The notes: a model not told the origin generated them from the sequence alone. A stretch of DNA of 64,000 bases from Stictocephala bisonia (GCA_035578905.1 JAQJVL010001122.1:1-64000), one strand, 5' to 3'. Shown: positions 12,014 through 24,579, counted from the stretch's first letter. Program-made: numbers and translations.

Positions 12014-13134
12014 GGGGAGCACGCCGCGGCGAGGCCTCCAATGCTATTTAAATGGGAAAACATGTTACTATTTAGGTACAAGTTTCTCATAACCTATAAA
12101 AACTAGGGTGATGAATTTTTTTTACTTATTAAGTTCATGTTGGTTAATGAAGTACTCCATTATGAAGTATTTAGCTACAACAGTTATTTAGGGAAAAAAA
12201 TTTCTTTTTTATACTATAAAAACATCTTTAATTTTAAAGTTCAAAAATTTTTTTAGACTACTTAAAACTTAATATAATTTCATAAAAATGGAGTAAATTA
12301 CTCATGAAGTAGTGTAAATTATGTGTATAAATTTTGAAGTCTGTAGGCCCAATGGTTCGGGAGAAAATGGTACCTAAACACTGAAAAAAGTAACTTTCGG
12401 GAAAATCCATTTAAAGTCTAAACTAGCAAACATACACTAAAAACCTCCTGGAACATAATCCTGAAAATCTGTATCTTCTTTTCTTCTCTTGAGCAACCTT
12501 CTCTTAACCCTTTTTTTCTTATTTTCCTCTTGAACCTCTTTATTTGCTTTTTTTCTTCTATTTTCATCAATTTTCTTCAGTCCTTAAATCATAAACTTCC
12601 CAGGTGTTATTCCCAATCTTTCAAACACATTAGCTTTACCAATGGCACCCTTATTGAAGCTTATAAAGGAGTCATTTACTCCAATCTGAAGAGTTTGAAG
12701 CCCTACAAATGTAGTTTTTGGAACCCTACTCCAAATCACATTATTAAAGCTCTCATTCAGATTTTGACTTTTTCCGTGCAAACAACGTTTTAACAATTTT
12801 TGATCCGACAAATCTTTGTAAACTGGCTTTATTACATTCATTACTTCTTCAGGTAGAGAGTTTTTATGTTTATATTCTATATTTTGTTCTTGTGCCTTTT
12901 TATACTTACACCAAGACTCATTTCCAAAAGGACAAAGCTCGTGTTGTGGTTTTTCATCACTTGAAAGTTTGTGCTGAATACATCAACGCCATTCTTGTTT
13001 TTATTTTTTTTAACCATAAACAGCAAGGAAAGTACCAAGTGTTATATATTTTCTTAAACAGGATGAAATGGAGATTTTTTTAAGATAATAATAAAAAAAT
13101 TTATTTTTTTAACCCCCGCCACGGCGTGCTCCCC
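12014..13134 (-). mobile_element. TTAA-flanked DNA transposon, Kolobok-like
   Basis: Inverted ends begin GGGGAGCACGCCGCGGCG at 12014 and end with the complementary CCACGGCGTGCTCCCC at 13134. Each end is flanked by TTAA (12010-12013 and 13135-13138). TTAA duplication is shared by Kolobok and piggyBac elements; the encoded protein fragment does not look like a piggyBac transposase, so Kolobok-like is the better label. At 1121 bp it is a deletion derivative retaining the 3' part of the protein gene. Confidence 0.65.
12437..12965 (-). pseudogene. C-terminal fragment of a Mutator/Kolobok-type transposase
   Basis: On the minus strand the translation shows the motif series PQHELCP.G..SWC.Y (12960-12895), Y-H-K-slP, LL.RCLHGKSQN.NESFNNVIW.R.PK (12795-12715), and a lysine/arginine-rich C-terminus ending DYVPGGF with a TAG at 12437. 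This series is familiar from a widespread, poorly characterised insect transposase family annotated as Mutator-like transposase domain-containing. An in-frame TAA at 12584 breaks the frame, and the N-terminal two thirds are missing. The function of the original protein would be transposition of the surrounding element. Confidence 0.55.
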
Positions 13135-13138
13135 TTAA

Positions 13139-13790
13139 AATTAAGTAATATTTTTTAGTTTGACCAATTATTAAAATAATATATAAAATGTCTTGCTCTT
13201 TGTTTGCACAGCTACGCCAACCAATAACTATTTTATATCTTAAAAACTTAGTTTTGAGACAATAAACAGTATAATAACTTAAGTATATTTTTAACTATGG
13301 TAAAATATGTTGTAAAATAGTTTTAAATGCATGTTTAAGCGTATACTTTAAAAAAAAAAAAAATACTTGTGAGGTACGGAGTAATTTTACTAGGTCACAA
13401 GCCACCACTGGATGAAGGCCGTAAGACTATGGAATAAGCCGTAAGACAAAGTAGCAGTCCTAGATTGCATAAATTCTAACTCCCAGCCATTAAGAATTAT
13501 TATAAAATCTCGTCATAATTGTCTTGTCACGTTTCGTTTCAAAGCTGGCAACACAATCCATTTAGGCTTTAAAACTTCCCGACAGAGACTGAAACTTTCG
13601 TTTATGATGACGTGTAGTTTGTCAGCTATTGAAGATATACGTCATTATTGAGGTGGCCACAACTGATCGTGTATTATCATAAAAATCAATAAAATAACCA
13701 TAAACGTTTATACAGTATTAAAACTAATAGGACGTTTTCGTAGTGAATAATGCCTACTTGGCTGGTTAATACTGTGATGTTAGTGCTATT
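13139..13790. other. AT-rich non-coding stretch
   Basis: No gene or repeat boundary recognised. Confidence 0.4.
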
Positions 13791-14051
13791 TTAAAATATT
13801 AACTTTGCTATTAAAAAATATTTACTTATTACTTGCCCTAAAATAAGTCTACCACTTACAACATTTTGAAAAAAAGTCCATTGTTCAGTTGGTAAAAGGT
13901 AAGTATTTTTTGTCGACAAAGCAATGCGTTTGGCGCCACACAGTTTAGTCTTGACCTTCCACAGATGATTCACTTTGTAGTGTGGTTGAGATTTGTCATC
14001 TTTCTTGCCATAACCATCTAAAGTGTTTTGGCGTTTGCCAATTTCCTCCAT
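13791..14051 (-). pseudogene. Possible FLYWCH-like zinc-finger fragment
   Basis: An 86-residue open frame beginning MEEIGKRQNTLDGYGKKDDK contains a later LWKVKTKLCGAKRI segment. The spacing of G-Y, W-K and C-x-A-x-R-I recalls the FLYWCH fold found in MULE transposases and insect chromatin proteins, but one of the expected metal-binding cysteines is replaced (WKV instead of W.C). The C-terminal residues look like read-through into AT-rich DNA. It could be a decayed exon or a chance frame; two better FLYWCH copies lie at 34392-34937 and 38554-39018. Confidence 0.3.
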
Positions 14052-14944
14052 TGGAGAAAGTAAATAAAATATTACTGAAACAATAAAATTACACGTATAT
14101 ACACTTCTTAAAATGATATAAATCTATGTAGTGTAAAGATTAATTCAATTCCTAATAAATTAAGTATTATTCCAGCTATAGGGACAATTCTTACGTTTAA
14201 TTGATGTTTTAGTTCAAGGTTTATTAAAACAAATATAGAATATCTGTGTACATCTGATTTTTTTATATATTATATAAAGATACTGAATACGAGTTTTTAC
14301 TAATATATAGGCCTATTCTCTTTGTGGCAAATATACCCAAAACGCTTTACTTTCGTTAAAGAAAATATCTAAAACTCAAAATATGATTAGATGGTAATGG
14401 GGCCAAATTGGTGGCGTTATTTCAGAAGATGGAGATTTTTTATTAGTAAAATTACCAAATTTGGGTATATCTAATACATTATTATTTAAACAGGGCTAAG
14501 ATTACCAATTAGGATATATAGGAAATATAGGAGAAGTTTTTAACTACATTTTCAAAGCATAACAATTATAAAAAAAGATTACAAATCTACCAAGAAATCT
14601 TACCCAATTTTTTTATAAATAACGAAGAATAACATGTTTAGGCATTGCCAGAGCAGTACACAAACATATTGTTAGCTGTGTTTTCCTCCGGTATGTACGA
14701 ATGGGCTGGAAGCAAGCCAAGGCAGACGTATAAAAAATTGTAGCTTAAACTAAATTCATATATACTAATTATTAATGTAACATTTGTGAGACAGCCATTT
14801 AGAATACTTAATAAAATTCTTTCATTTGATAAACGTCTGTTTTGTATTTATTCATTGCCTTAAGTAGAAAGAAATGTTTATTTTAATATAGTAGCATATC
14901 AAATAATAGTATTTTAATTAAAAAAATTACAAATTATAAATAAA
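14052..14944. other. AT-rich non-coding stretch
   Basis: No gene recognised. Confidence 0.4.
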
Positions 14945-15030
14945 AAAGGAGATTGCACTTAGAAGAGGCAATTTTCCTTAAGTAAACCAACAACTGGTAC
15001 ACCAACTGTAAAACATTATTGAATTATTGA
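14945..15030 (+). mobile_element. Short Helitron fragment
   Basis: This segment shares GAGGCAATTTTCCTTAAGT and flanking sequence with 4455-4520 inside the Helitron remnant at 3640-4838. It is therefore a small displaced piece of the same family; no ends are visible. Confidence 0.45.
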
Positions 15031-15554
15031 ACAGGAGATATATGATTCCTACATATTCACCATTATAATAAGGCAGATTATATGGATGTTCTGTGATAAT
15101 AGGATGTAAACCTACTTACTTTGTGTCTCCCGTCAAAATTTAAAAAATAACACATATTTTGATATATGACAGTCTTATCACGGACGAAAATAAGATGGTT
15201 GAGATTGATTAGAAACCATACTACTTCATAAATGAAGATTTGATCATTAAATCTTTGAACGCTAGATAGAATACATGCTGATCTTCTTTATTACTATTAA
15301 GAAATAATTACTTTAATGAATTGCTTTAGGGAAATAATTCCAATTCCGGCAATGTATAAGGAGATAACCTGCTTATGCGTGCCTTGCCATCGAATAGCGG
15401 CAAAACAATTCGAGCTCTCCAGTTGGAGAATAGTAATAATTGAAGGAGCATGAAAAGTTTGTTTTTCGGAAGAGCATTTTAATATGCACTGGTGGCGCAG
15501 TGCTGTAACCCAGCTACATGGGGACAAAGTGTTTGGGATATTGTAGACGATAGG

Positions 15555-15900
15555 TTGGATGCTCGGTCCTCTTAATACCGACATGGCGTCCGCTTGATGG
15601 TTGCTATCGGCGTGGACCACTACTAGAGAAGTCTGGGTTGTCCATGTTGGGTGTAATCATTGTGCGGATGTTGTATGGGGGAGATAACTGAGTATCAGGC
15701 TTATCAATTAGCTGAAAATCAGACCAGCACTACGTGGTTCGGATTCCACGTAAAGCTGTAGGTCCCTTAGTTGCCCTGGCTGTTGGGCTATTGATAAATT
15801 GCGCTTTCTGAGGAACAGTTGAACTCAGTTAGTAACCAGACTACACTCATCCTACACTCATATAACCATTCATATTCGCCTTAAAATACCAACAACGTTA
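15555..15900 (+). mobile_element. SINE, head type 1
   Basis: Second copy of the SINE at 6775-7150, beginning CTCTTAATACCGACATGGCG and carrying the B-box-like GGTTCGGATTCC near 15738. The 3' tail is damaged: it retains CATTCATATTCGCC but then diverges and has no AATA run. Confidence 0.65.
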
Positions 15901-17228
15901 TGTCGGCGTCTCATATGTAAGAATGTAAGAATATTTCTGATAAGTTAAATTTGTACAATACGTAACCAAGTCTAAATTTATAATTTCAGTTTGCTTTGAT
16001 AAGTATAGTTTATGTTATAGATTTGTTTAAAACTTTCGATGTTTTACTATTTTTATGCACAGATAATAAACATGGTAAATAATCATTGTTGGGTATTGGG
16101 GTTAGCTGGGCGAATAAGTGTGGGTTGGCCCTCATTTAAACAGTATAATCATTCCATTTTGTAGTAAAATTATTATGTTTTACATTATAATGAAGGCCGT
16201 GCATCTTCATGTAATGTTTTTATCTAGTTTGTAAAGCACATTTTAAGTATGATTGTTGGGAATTTAATAATTTTATGATATTAAATGATTTAGGGATATT
16301 TAATGTCATAAGAGTAATTTTATACAGTGTCAATATTTCATACATCAAGAAGAATGTATAAATGAAGTTATAATTTCAAGTTAGTTATGATTGTAACTAA
16401 GAGGTTTACTTATTTTCCGTATTTTAAATTATAGCGTACTGTTGAATAAATTTAAATTTATTGATAAACATATATGTAGTAAAAACAGCTACAAATCTAT
16501 ATATTTAAAATAATTTAATGTTTTTGTTCACTGAGTTTCTGAGGCAACCCGTGACAGATTTCAACAAACCTTTTTTTTGATTGAAGGTGATAGTAACAGA
16601 ATTGAATGAACGCGAATTCGTCTAGCATACAGTCATTAATCACATGTAGTATCTAAAATAATGGAGGCGTTTTTTTGTTTATTACGACAACTAACATATG
16701 TGACCTAACGGATTTTTGTAGTACACATTTAAAATTAAACACAAACTAATATTTTACAGTTTTGTATATTTTATAAACGTACAGAACATTTTATTTCAAA
16801 GTAAAATAAAGCAATTTATGTGTATTTCAACTGTAAACCCTTGTTGTATGTTTATGTGGAACTGAAATGTTCACGTAACGTTCCTTGATAAACACAGTAA
16901 GTTATTTTTAGTAATATTTTAATACTAAATTGTTATGCTAACATGACGTATTCTTTAACGTAGTAGACTAAGGAGTTTTTTCACGACACGATATAATAAT
17001 ATAGATATAAAAATATTCAAGGGAACAATAAGTAGTAAAGTTGTACAAGGTTGATTTTCACAAATTAATTAAATAACTTAAACAATGTATCAATTTAAAA
17101 AAGTGTTGCTATCTGTAAAAAAATGCCTTATATAGAAAATATTTAATAACGGCATCATTATAATGCGACTAAATAGCCCGGTGTGCCCGTAACAATACAT
17201 CCTGTATGTGTGTAGGACGCCTGCGAAC
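15901..17228. other. AT-rich non-coding stretch
   Basis: No gene or repeat boundary recognised up to the MITE at 17229. Confidence 0.4.
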
Positions 17229-18184
17229 TAGTGATGGGGTATTCGTATTCGAAGTATTCAAACTATTCGAATAGTCCTTTAGTATTCGTATATTCGAATA
17301 CTTGTAAAAGTAGCGAATACTCCTCTAAACGAATACTTTCGAACGCAATCTCATGAGTCACGACTCACACAACTGTAGCGAATACTTGAACTGAATAGTA
17401 TTCAAAAGCTCTTTTGAATCCACTACTGCCGTTTGCAGTATTCAAAAGCAATAACGAATACTATTCCTTTACTGCTACTATTCACTACATTAGTCTCAAG
17501 TCAAACGAATAGAGCGGGACTTAATTATTAATTTGATGCAATTTCATGCATGATAAAATATGCATAACAAGACTAATATCATAGGCCTTCTATTATACCA
17601 TAGGTATAGAATAGAATAGAAGGTCTATGCTAATATTAATATAATTCATATTACTTATATTATTAGAAATTATTCAGAAAACATGTAAAATGTTTATAAG
17701 TGTTTAATATAATATATTTAAAATTGGTTTTAGTAATATTAATATAAAATGTATTCTAAGAATTATTGTAATTGTACTTACTTTATTGTCCTCAGTTCAG
17801 CGAATATCAACGTAATGCAATCCGTAAAAAGTACATTTCAAACAATATAATAATATGTATAATTATTTTTAACTATATACACTTATTTTTACGCTTTTTT
17901 ACACTATTTACACTTATTTTCTTATTTAAAGAGACGCAGCACTGACTACTGACACACGAATAATAGAAACAGAAATATCAAATACGTTACTGTCTGTCAA
18001 ACGTACAGGTCTGGACAGGCAAAATGTATGGGGCGGGGAGGGGAAGTGACTTAAATAGAGCTATAACAAGTACAATAATAGAAAAAGAAGTGAATACTTT
18101 TTTATTCGAATACTATTCGAATACTACTGGGTATACGAATACAGAGTATTCGCTATTCAAAAGTATTCGCTAATCCCATCACTA
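17229..18184. mobile_element. hAT-type MITE interrupting H2B
   Basis: The 956-bp element begins TAGTGATGGGGTATTCG and ends with the inverse complement CGC.AATCCCATCACTA. The subterminal regions are filled with GAATACT/ATTCGAATA repeats in both orientations, typical of hAT ends. No transposase is encoded. The right end directly abuts codon 43/44 of an H2B gene (flank TTCAACAC), but the left flank (CTGCGAAC) is not a matching 8-bp duplication and carries no H2B sequence. Confidence 0.75.
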
Positions 18185-18186
18185 TT

Positions 18187-18315
18187 CAACACCTTGTAGA
18201 TGTAGATTGCGTAGCTCTCCTTCCTGCGCCTCCTTTTCTTCTTGTCGCCCTTGGTGATGTTCTTCTGGGCCTTGCCGGCCTTCTTAACTGCCTTTCCGCT
18301 AGCTTTAGGTGGCAT
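18187..18315 (-). pseudogene. Histone H2B, N-terminal half only
   Basis: From ATG at 18315, 43 codons match insect H2[20 protein letters not shown], a basic K/R cluster, then [12 protein letters not shown]. This covers the N-terminal tail and the start of helix 1 of the histone fold. The frame runs straight into the hAT MITE end (18184), so helices 2 and 3 and the C-terminus are absent and no nucleosomal H2B can be made. It is divergently arranged with H2A at 18567 and shares its promoter. The rest of an H2B, starting at exactly the next codons, lies at 23597-23842. Confidence 0.92.
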
Positions 18316-18566
18316 CTCGAAGTAGGATCGATCTGCGATGTAATGTCGTGACTTTTCAAAAAATCCTGGTCGGTTGAATTTTCGTGTTATCCGCGCGCTC
18401 CAATAGCGGGTTACGTGTTATACGCGCGCGACCAATCAGAGGCCGGCTAGGGATCCCGGGCCCTCCCATTGGCGGCGCACGTATAACACCGAATTTCAAG
18501 GGAGCCCGATTTTTCGGGCCAGCCTTTTCATATTCTCCGGCGACTTCCACAACCACTGGTAGAGAC
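18316..18566. promoter_or_regulatory. Divergent H2B/H2A promoter
   Basis: The 251-bp spacer between the two divergent histone starts contains CCAAT-type boxes (CTCCAATAGCGG near 18400, CCAATCAGA near 18431, inverted ATTGG near 18468) and repeated GTGTTAT.CGCGCG motifs. It also has TATA-like ACGTATAACA near 18480 for H2A. CCAAT and TATA boxes are usual in replication-dependent histone promoters. A partial, diverged copy of its left part is at 22943-23008. Confidence 0.75.
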
Positions 18567-18941
18567 ATGTCTGGACGCGGCAAAGGCGGAAAGGTGAAGG
18601 GAAAGGCAAAGTCCCGCTCTTCGAGGGCTGGTCTCCAGTTCCCGGTCGGTAGGATTCACCGGCTACTGCGCAAGGGCAACTACGCCGAACGAGTCGGCGC
18701 TGGAGCTCCCGTCTATTTGGCCGCAGTGATGGAGTACCTCGCCGCCGAAGTTCTCGAGTTGGCTGGCAACGCTGCCCGTGACAACAAGAAGACCAGGATC
18801 ATACCCCGTCATCTGCAGCTGGCAATCAGGAACGACGAGGAGCTGAACAAGCTACTCTCCGGCGTCACCATCGCTCAGGGAGGTGTGCTGCCCAACATCC
18901 AGGCCGTACTCCTGCCCAAGAAGACCGAGAAGAAGGCTTAA
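18567..18941 (+). CDS. His2A: Histone H2A, replication-dependent
   Basis: A 124-residue intact H2A starting [19 protein letters not shown], with the histone-fold core ([39 protein letters not shown]), the acidic-patch region (NDEELNKLL) and the C-terminal [11 protein letters not shown]. The sequence is nearly identical to canonical Drosophila H2A as I recall it. A longer upstream frame exists from 18384, but the start at 18567 is set by the universal MSGRG N-terminus. H2A pairs with H2B in the nucleosome core. The gene has no introns, lies divergent to H2B, and is followed 56 bp downstream by a histone 3' stem-loop, indicating S-phase, non-polyadenylated mRNA. It is the only complete histone gene in the window. 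Confidence 0.98.
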   Translation: MSGRGKGGKVKGKAKSRSSRAGLQFPVGRIHRLLRKGNYAERVGAGAPVYLAAVMEYLAAEVLELAGNAARDNKKTRIIPRHLQLAIRNDEELNKLLSGVTIAQGGVLPNIQAVLLPKKTEKKA

Positions 18942-18997
18942 GCGCCCTTCCCACCACTCGACGGGACCCCGAGACAGTTCGCTGCCTTCACATAAAC

Positions 18998-19013
18998 GGC
19001 CTTTTTCAAGGCC
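18998..19013 (+). terminator. Histone 3' mRNA stem-loop (H2A)
   Basis: GGCCTTTTTCAAGGCC forms a 6-bp stem with a 4-base loop, matching the SLBP-bound stem-loop at the 3' end of replication-dependent histone mRNAs, followed by ACAAACT. It should direct cleavage just downstream. Confidence 0.93.
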
Positions 19014-19702
19014 ACAAACTTTTTATTCGTTTTTTCACGTACTACTGCCGTTTCTTGTGTCTTCTGGTATTAGACAGTTCAACGTGTGAATCCGTCGTTA
19101 ACTATAATTCAATTAGTAAAACACAAAATAAAATTATCAACCTTAAACTTGCTAAATATCGTAACTGGAAATTAACGAGAACACGGACGGCCCAGGTGAA
19201 CAACCCGAGTCCGGGCATTTACTCTCAGCACCCGCACTTTGATGGAGTAATCTAGATATAACGGCACTCGGCAAACTCCTCGGCTGTTACTCGCACAGGC
19301 TCGCGCTTACAAACTAGAACGGCTTTTTTTTTTCTAGTTTTATTTATTACGCTTTGTAAAGTAGTTTCCCGTATTGCATCAACATTTTTAACTGTGGTAA
19401 GTTTAAGTTAGTCATACGAATTTGAATATCTACTAGTAATTAATATATACAAAATTAATTAAATAAAAACAACAAATTTATATTTTATTTCTGTAATTAA
19501 TATTAAAATAGTTACAATTAGGATTTTTTTTTTTAAATATTGGTGGATAATTTAAATGGTCAGAATTTAAATGTACAATTAACACTATTTATGATGTCTT
19601 ACGGACAAAGTAAACTAGTGAAAGGGGGATGCTTAGCTCTTAAATACTACTTATAATAATGTAAACTAATTTAACTTAAAGGTAAGACTCACAACTAGGT
19701 AC
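19014..19702. other. Non-coding DNA downstream of H2A
   Basis: No gene recognised; AT-rich after 19330. Confidence 0.4.
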
Positions 19703-19962
19703 AACCTAGGTCCATTAACGTATCTAATGTGCTGGAATACAAAAGATCTCACTAGTATTTCACAAGATGTCACTAAACACACTCACAACTAGTCTGGGCA
19801 ACGCGGAGCTTGTGAAATGCACGGCGGCTCTTAACCTAGGTCTATTAACGTATCCAATAGAATGGAATACATAAGAAATCACCAGTAATCCACAAGATGG
19901 CACTATCAACACTCACAACTAGGCGGGGCAGCACGGATCGTGTGAACGACACGGCGAGCGAC
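19703..19962. repeat. 130-bp tandem repeat, two copies
   Basis: Units begin AACCTAGGTC.ATTAACGTAT at 19703 and 19833 and share ACACTCACAACTAG near their ends. A trace of an earlier unit end (ACTCACAACTAGGTAC) precedes the first at 19687, so at least 2.1 units were present. Copies are clearly diverged. Confidence 0.75.
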
Positions 19963-20351
19963 GTGATGACAATCTGCACTGAACGGCGTCCAATGGCTCG
20001 GATACGAGTTCTTTTAAAGGCCAGCTCCAACTCAAGTTGTAACCGTACAGAGAACGCCGCGTTAACCGACCAATGGGGAGCCGAGGTACTCTATAGGGGA
20101 AAAGTAATCTCGCGTTGGCGGGACTTGTTCGCCGCGACTCCCGCCAACGCGGACCGTCGAGAGCCGTACTATTTTCGACTTTGAAAGGCCGTAGCGGGCG
20201 AACGGGGGCTTAAAAACTATGTAAATTTTCGCCATATACAAAGTTGTAGAGCTCGTCGAGATCGAAAAAATGGTGTAATAACAGCGATGGGGTAAAAAAT
20301 AGAATCGCGCGAAATTTTGCCAGGAGACGGGGAATTTGACAAATTGGACTT

Positions 20352-20384
<33 letters not shown>

Positions 20385-21477
20385 GAATTTTTCTTTTTTT
20401 TACCCCCTTTCCGGCGCCTTTTCCTCCCTCTCCCTGTTCCCTTTACGTTTCTGAACTGAACGGTACAGATCGCGTGTCGATCGGCCCACTATTAAGCGAG
20501 AAAAGAAGAAAAAACGATGAAAAACAATTCGTCTGTCACGCGGTGAAGTTTAGGGGCGATCGTCTGACCAGAATGGCCCAGGATCTCGCCGCAATCGCCG
20601 GCATCCAGTTCGTTCGACAGCCGGTCTCGGACTACCGTACCTAGAACGGTGTCCATAGAGTATGAAAAAAAAAGATGGCCGCCATAGAGTAACACCATAG
20701 TTTCGAATTCAAATTAACGGCCGACGATATTTTGAACGAGCGCTGTCGTTTTAAAAGTTAAAAACGCGTTTCTTTCGGTAAATCTTCTAAAATACTAGTC
20801 AGCGCGTCGATTAAACACCACGCGCGTTTGATTTAATCTTTTATATTAATTTTCGTTAGGTTAGGATTGACGAACGTCTGAAAAGCTCACTATCGCGGTA
20901 TTACATTAGAATGTTCCTTGACTTTTCACTGTACGTGGGATATTTGAATAATTATAATGTAACGGTCACTCTGTAGTATAAATACAGCCTTTTTATAAAT
21001 AAATCACGTAGGATAAGCTGTTTATTTAAGTTTAAGCTATAATTATTTCACTTTACTACACAGGAATCTTAGGTTGTAAACCGTATTAAAACTCGTTCAA
21101 CGCTATTATGTTTACAATGCGTGCAAATGTAAAAACTACATTAATTAATTAAACATACTGAAATGTTAAAAAAAAAAAGAAAAATAAATAAATAAAAAAT
21201 AAAATAATAAAGTAAAAAAAGTATTTACATTGTATTAATTTATTTTTACTTATAATTTGTAATAATGTGTTACATAAGACGTTTTTTCTTATCTTTTTAT
21301 TTATTTTTAAAAGCGAATTTATTAAAATACTATATTGATGGAGATTTTCTCGTTTTATGTACGTGCGTTATTATTTCAAGTACTGTATATTACATTTATT
21401 TGATCGAATCTTTTATACGCGTATCCCCTGAAAATAAACATAAAAAAAAAAAGAAAAGTAAAACCACTGTCATTAAT
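19963..21477. other. Mixed GC-rich then AT-rich spacer
   Basis: GC-richer to about 20650 with a long T run at 20349-20382; AT-rich with simple A-rich sequence after that. Small frames (for example 20336-20644) resemble no family I know. Probably histone intergenic spacer. Confidence 0.4.
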
Positions 21478-21775
21478 TGGTCGGTAGCGTAGTTGGTTCA
21501 ATTCCAGCTTTAGGTGCTAAAGGTTGTCAGTTCGATCCCAATCAGAGTCAATACATTTTGAGAAGGATCAGCTGATAATCACCGGCTGTTAATTTGTCAT
21601 TGGGCTATTAATTAATGACACTTTCTAAGGAATAAGTCGGCCTTAGTTTGTAACAATGACTACATTCGCTCATCTACACACTCATCACACTCATTCGAAA
21701 TCCATATTCGCCCATATCTTGACGATCGGCGTCTTATGAATAAATAAATAAATAAATAAAATAAATAAATAAATA
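21478..21775 (+). mobile_element. tRNA-derived SINE, head type 2
   Basis: The head has a good A box (TAGCGTAGTTGG at 21485) and B box (AGTTCGATCCC at 21530) with tRNA-like spacing. The body follows, and then the 3' segment shared with the SINEs at 6775 and 15555, ending CGGCGTCTTATG and an (AATA)n run. The acceptor stem does not pair, so this is a SINE and not a tRNA gene. Confidence 0.8.
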
Positions 21776-22029
21776 ATTAAAAAAATTTAATATTAAAATT
21801 TCCTCTTTTCAACAATATAACTAGACTTACTAGACTTACACGATAATATATCGATTAATAACACGTTTTAATGGATTTAAATAAAATAAATGAATACACC
21901 TTTGACTTTGAAACGTGTTAGTGAATAAATAAAAAAAATAAAACTATATATATGGGGGGGGGGGTGGATACACTACAGAAAGTAAATAAATTACAAATAT
22001 ATTAATGGCATACAATGTAATAAATAGCT

Positions 22030-22680
22030 ATACAACCTTAAATTAATTATATAATAATAATAATAAAAAAAAAAAATTATTAATAGTGAAATTCAATTGT
22101 ATAAAATAAATAGGTCGTTATCTATAAGAATATACCAGTTAAAGAGTCTAAATGTAAACCAGTTAAAATTAGTGGCTTAGAAATAGGCCGTTTGTTTGTG
22201 TCCGTTAGTTTAATTCTGCGTACCGCTGGCTTATTTTAGTCTGTTTCACTATCAAGCTGTTTATACATCACAATTATAGTTTAGATGGTTAATTATTATT
22301 GGTTTTCGCATTAGAAAAGTAAAACAAACAAGAAAATTATTGAAACTGCAATGTTATATAGATTAATAAAGATTCAATGTAGTCTTGAAGAAGGCCGTAC
22401 TTAGACGTAGTACCTAATGTGTTAAACGCTTATAAATATATATAACAATAAATTTATAGGCTGGCCTAATAAATGAATAACTACGACTTATATTAGTAAA
22501 AACCTTTAATTCGTACAATTTAGAATCTGATATGAAAAGTATATACAATGTACGACAGTAGTATGTGAAATAACGAAATAAAGTTTTTGTGGCCTTGAAA
22601 AAAGCCGTTTTTGTTGGCTGTAGGTGACGGGTTGACGCATTGGCGAGACGCTTGCTTACATGGAACTGGTATATACTCCC
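22030..22680 (-). repeat. Diverged copy of histone H2B 3' flank
   Basis: This block aligns by eye with 23005-23607 over about 600 bp (for example CTGTTTCACTATCAAGCTGTTT and AAGAAAATTATTGAA in both). It contains a weakened stem-loop (22591-22606; one stem base changed) and, at 22650-22675, a remnant of the last H2B codons on minus (CTTGCTTACATGGAACTGG against CCTGCTTACTTGGAGCTGG). Beyond 22680 the H2B similarity stops. It is a decayed tandem copy of the histone 3' region. Confidence 0.75.
22591..22606 (-). terminator. Degenerate histone stem-loop
   Basis: On minus this reads GGCTTTTTTCAAGGCC; one of six stem pairs is lost compared with the intact copies at 18998 and 23531. It probably no longer serves a gene. 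Confidence 0.6.
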
Positions 22681-22942
22681 AGGATAGTCTTCAGGTCCCA
22701 AATGCTCCTCCATGATCAAACCCTCTTCAAGCGAACCATGAAGGTGTTGGCGGGGAGTCGAACAGCTCGGTATTTAATGATACATCCATCCTGGTGAGTG
22801 GTGTCACCGGCCCGAGCGTCATCCCAAGGGTTTCCAGCTCTTGCCTTATATCGTCTGTAGGCGTGTCGTATCGATGTCCTATGATTGTTACTTTAAGGTC
22901 TCTCTCAGTGGGGGGCGTAAGTCACCTATTGACTTCCTTATC
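22681..22942. other. Unrecognised insert between histone fragments
   Basis: About 260 bp, GC-richer than the surroundings, separates the first 3' flank copy from the promoter remnant. No match to histones or to the other repeats in the window was seen. Confidence 0.4.
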
Positions 22943-23008
22943 AAAAAATCCTGGTCCCTTGAATTTTCGTGTTATCCGCGCGCTCCAATAGCGGATTACC
23001 TGTTATAC
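22943..23008. promoter_or_regulatory. Truncated copy of the H2A/H2B promoter
   Basis: AAAAAATCCTGGTC followed by GAATTTTCGTGTTATCCGCG and CGCTCCAATAGCGG copies 18357-18425 with a few changes. It stops at TGTTATACG and is joined directly to the histone 3' flank (CCTTAAAT at 23010), so it drives no visible gene. Confidence 0.8.
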
Positions 23009-23596
23009 GACCTTAAATAAATTACATAATAATAATAAAAAAAAAAGTTTTTTTGTTAATTGTGAAAATTAAGTGTGAAACAATAATAGGTCAGTTAATG
23101 AGTCTAAATGTAAAACAGTTAAAATTAATGCCTTAGAAATAGGAAGTTTGTTTGAATCCGTTTGCTTGTTTGTGCATACCTCCTCGGCTTATTTTATTTA
23201 TTATTATTTTTTTTTTTTCTGTTTCACTATCAAGCTGTTTGTACATCACAATTATGGTTAATTATTATTTATTTGCGGATTAGAATAGTAAAACAATCAA
23301 GAAAATTATTGAATCTTTAATGTTGTATAAAATAATAAAGTTTCAATGTGGCCACGAAGAAGGCCGTATTTATAATTAGTACTTACCGTGTTTAACGCTT
23401 ATTAATATAAATAACTTCGACTTTAATTTGTAAAAAAGTTGAAATTCTTACAACTTAGAATCTAAAATGAAAAGAATATACAATGAATGTACGGCAGTAG
23501 TGCGTGAAATAACGAAATAGAGTTTTTTGTGGCCTTGAAAAAGGCCGTTTTTGGTGGCAGGCAGCGGCGAGGCTGTTGCACGGTCGAGACGCCTGC
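23009..23596 (-). other. H2B 3' flank with stem-loop
   Basis: This is the better-preserved copy of the 3' flank. It holds an intact histone stem-loop on minus at 23531-23546 (GGCCTTTTTCAAGGCC), 50 bp after the H2B stop, and a second degenerate GGCC...GGCC hairpin at 23350-23365. The equivalent second hairpin is also seen in the other copy near 22384-22396. Confidence 0.8.

Positions 23597-24579
<983 letters not shown>

Noticed and set aside
18384..18566. Upstream extension of the H2A reading frame
   Set aside because: It is in frame, but canonical H2A starts MSGRGKGG at 18567 and the upstream part overlaps the divergent promoter.
18356..18583. Minus-strand frame over the histone promoter
   Set aside because: Low-complexity G/P/R-rich translation of GC-rich promoter DNA, antisense to H2A; no domain.
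21478..21550. tRNA gene
   Set aside because: A and B boxes are present but the acceptor stem does not pair and the body continues into a SINE tail.
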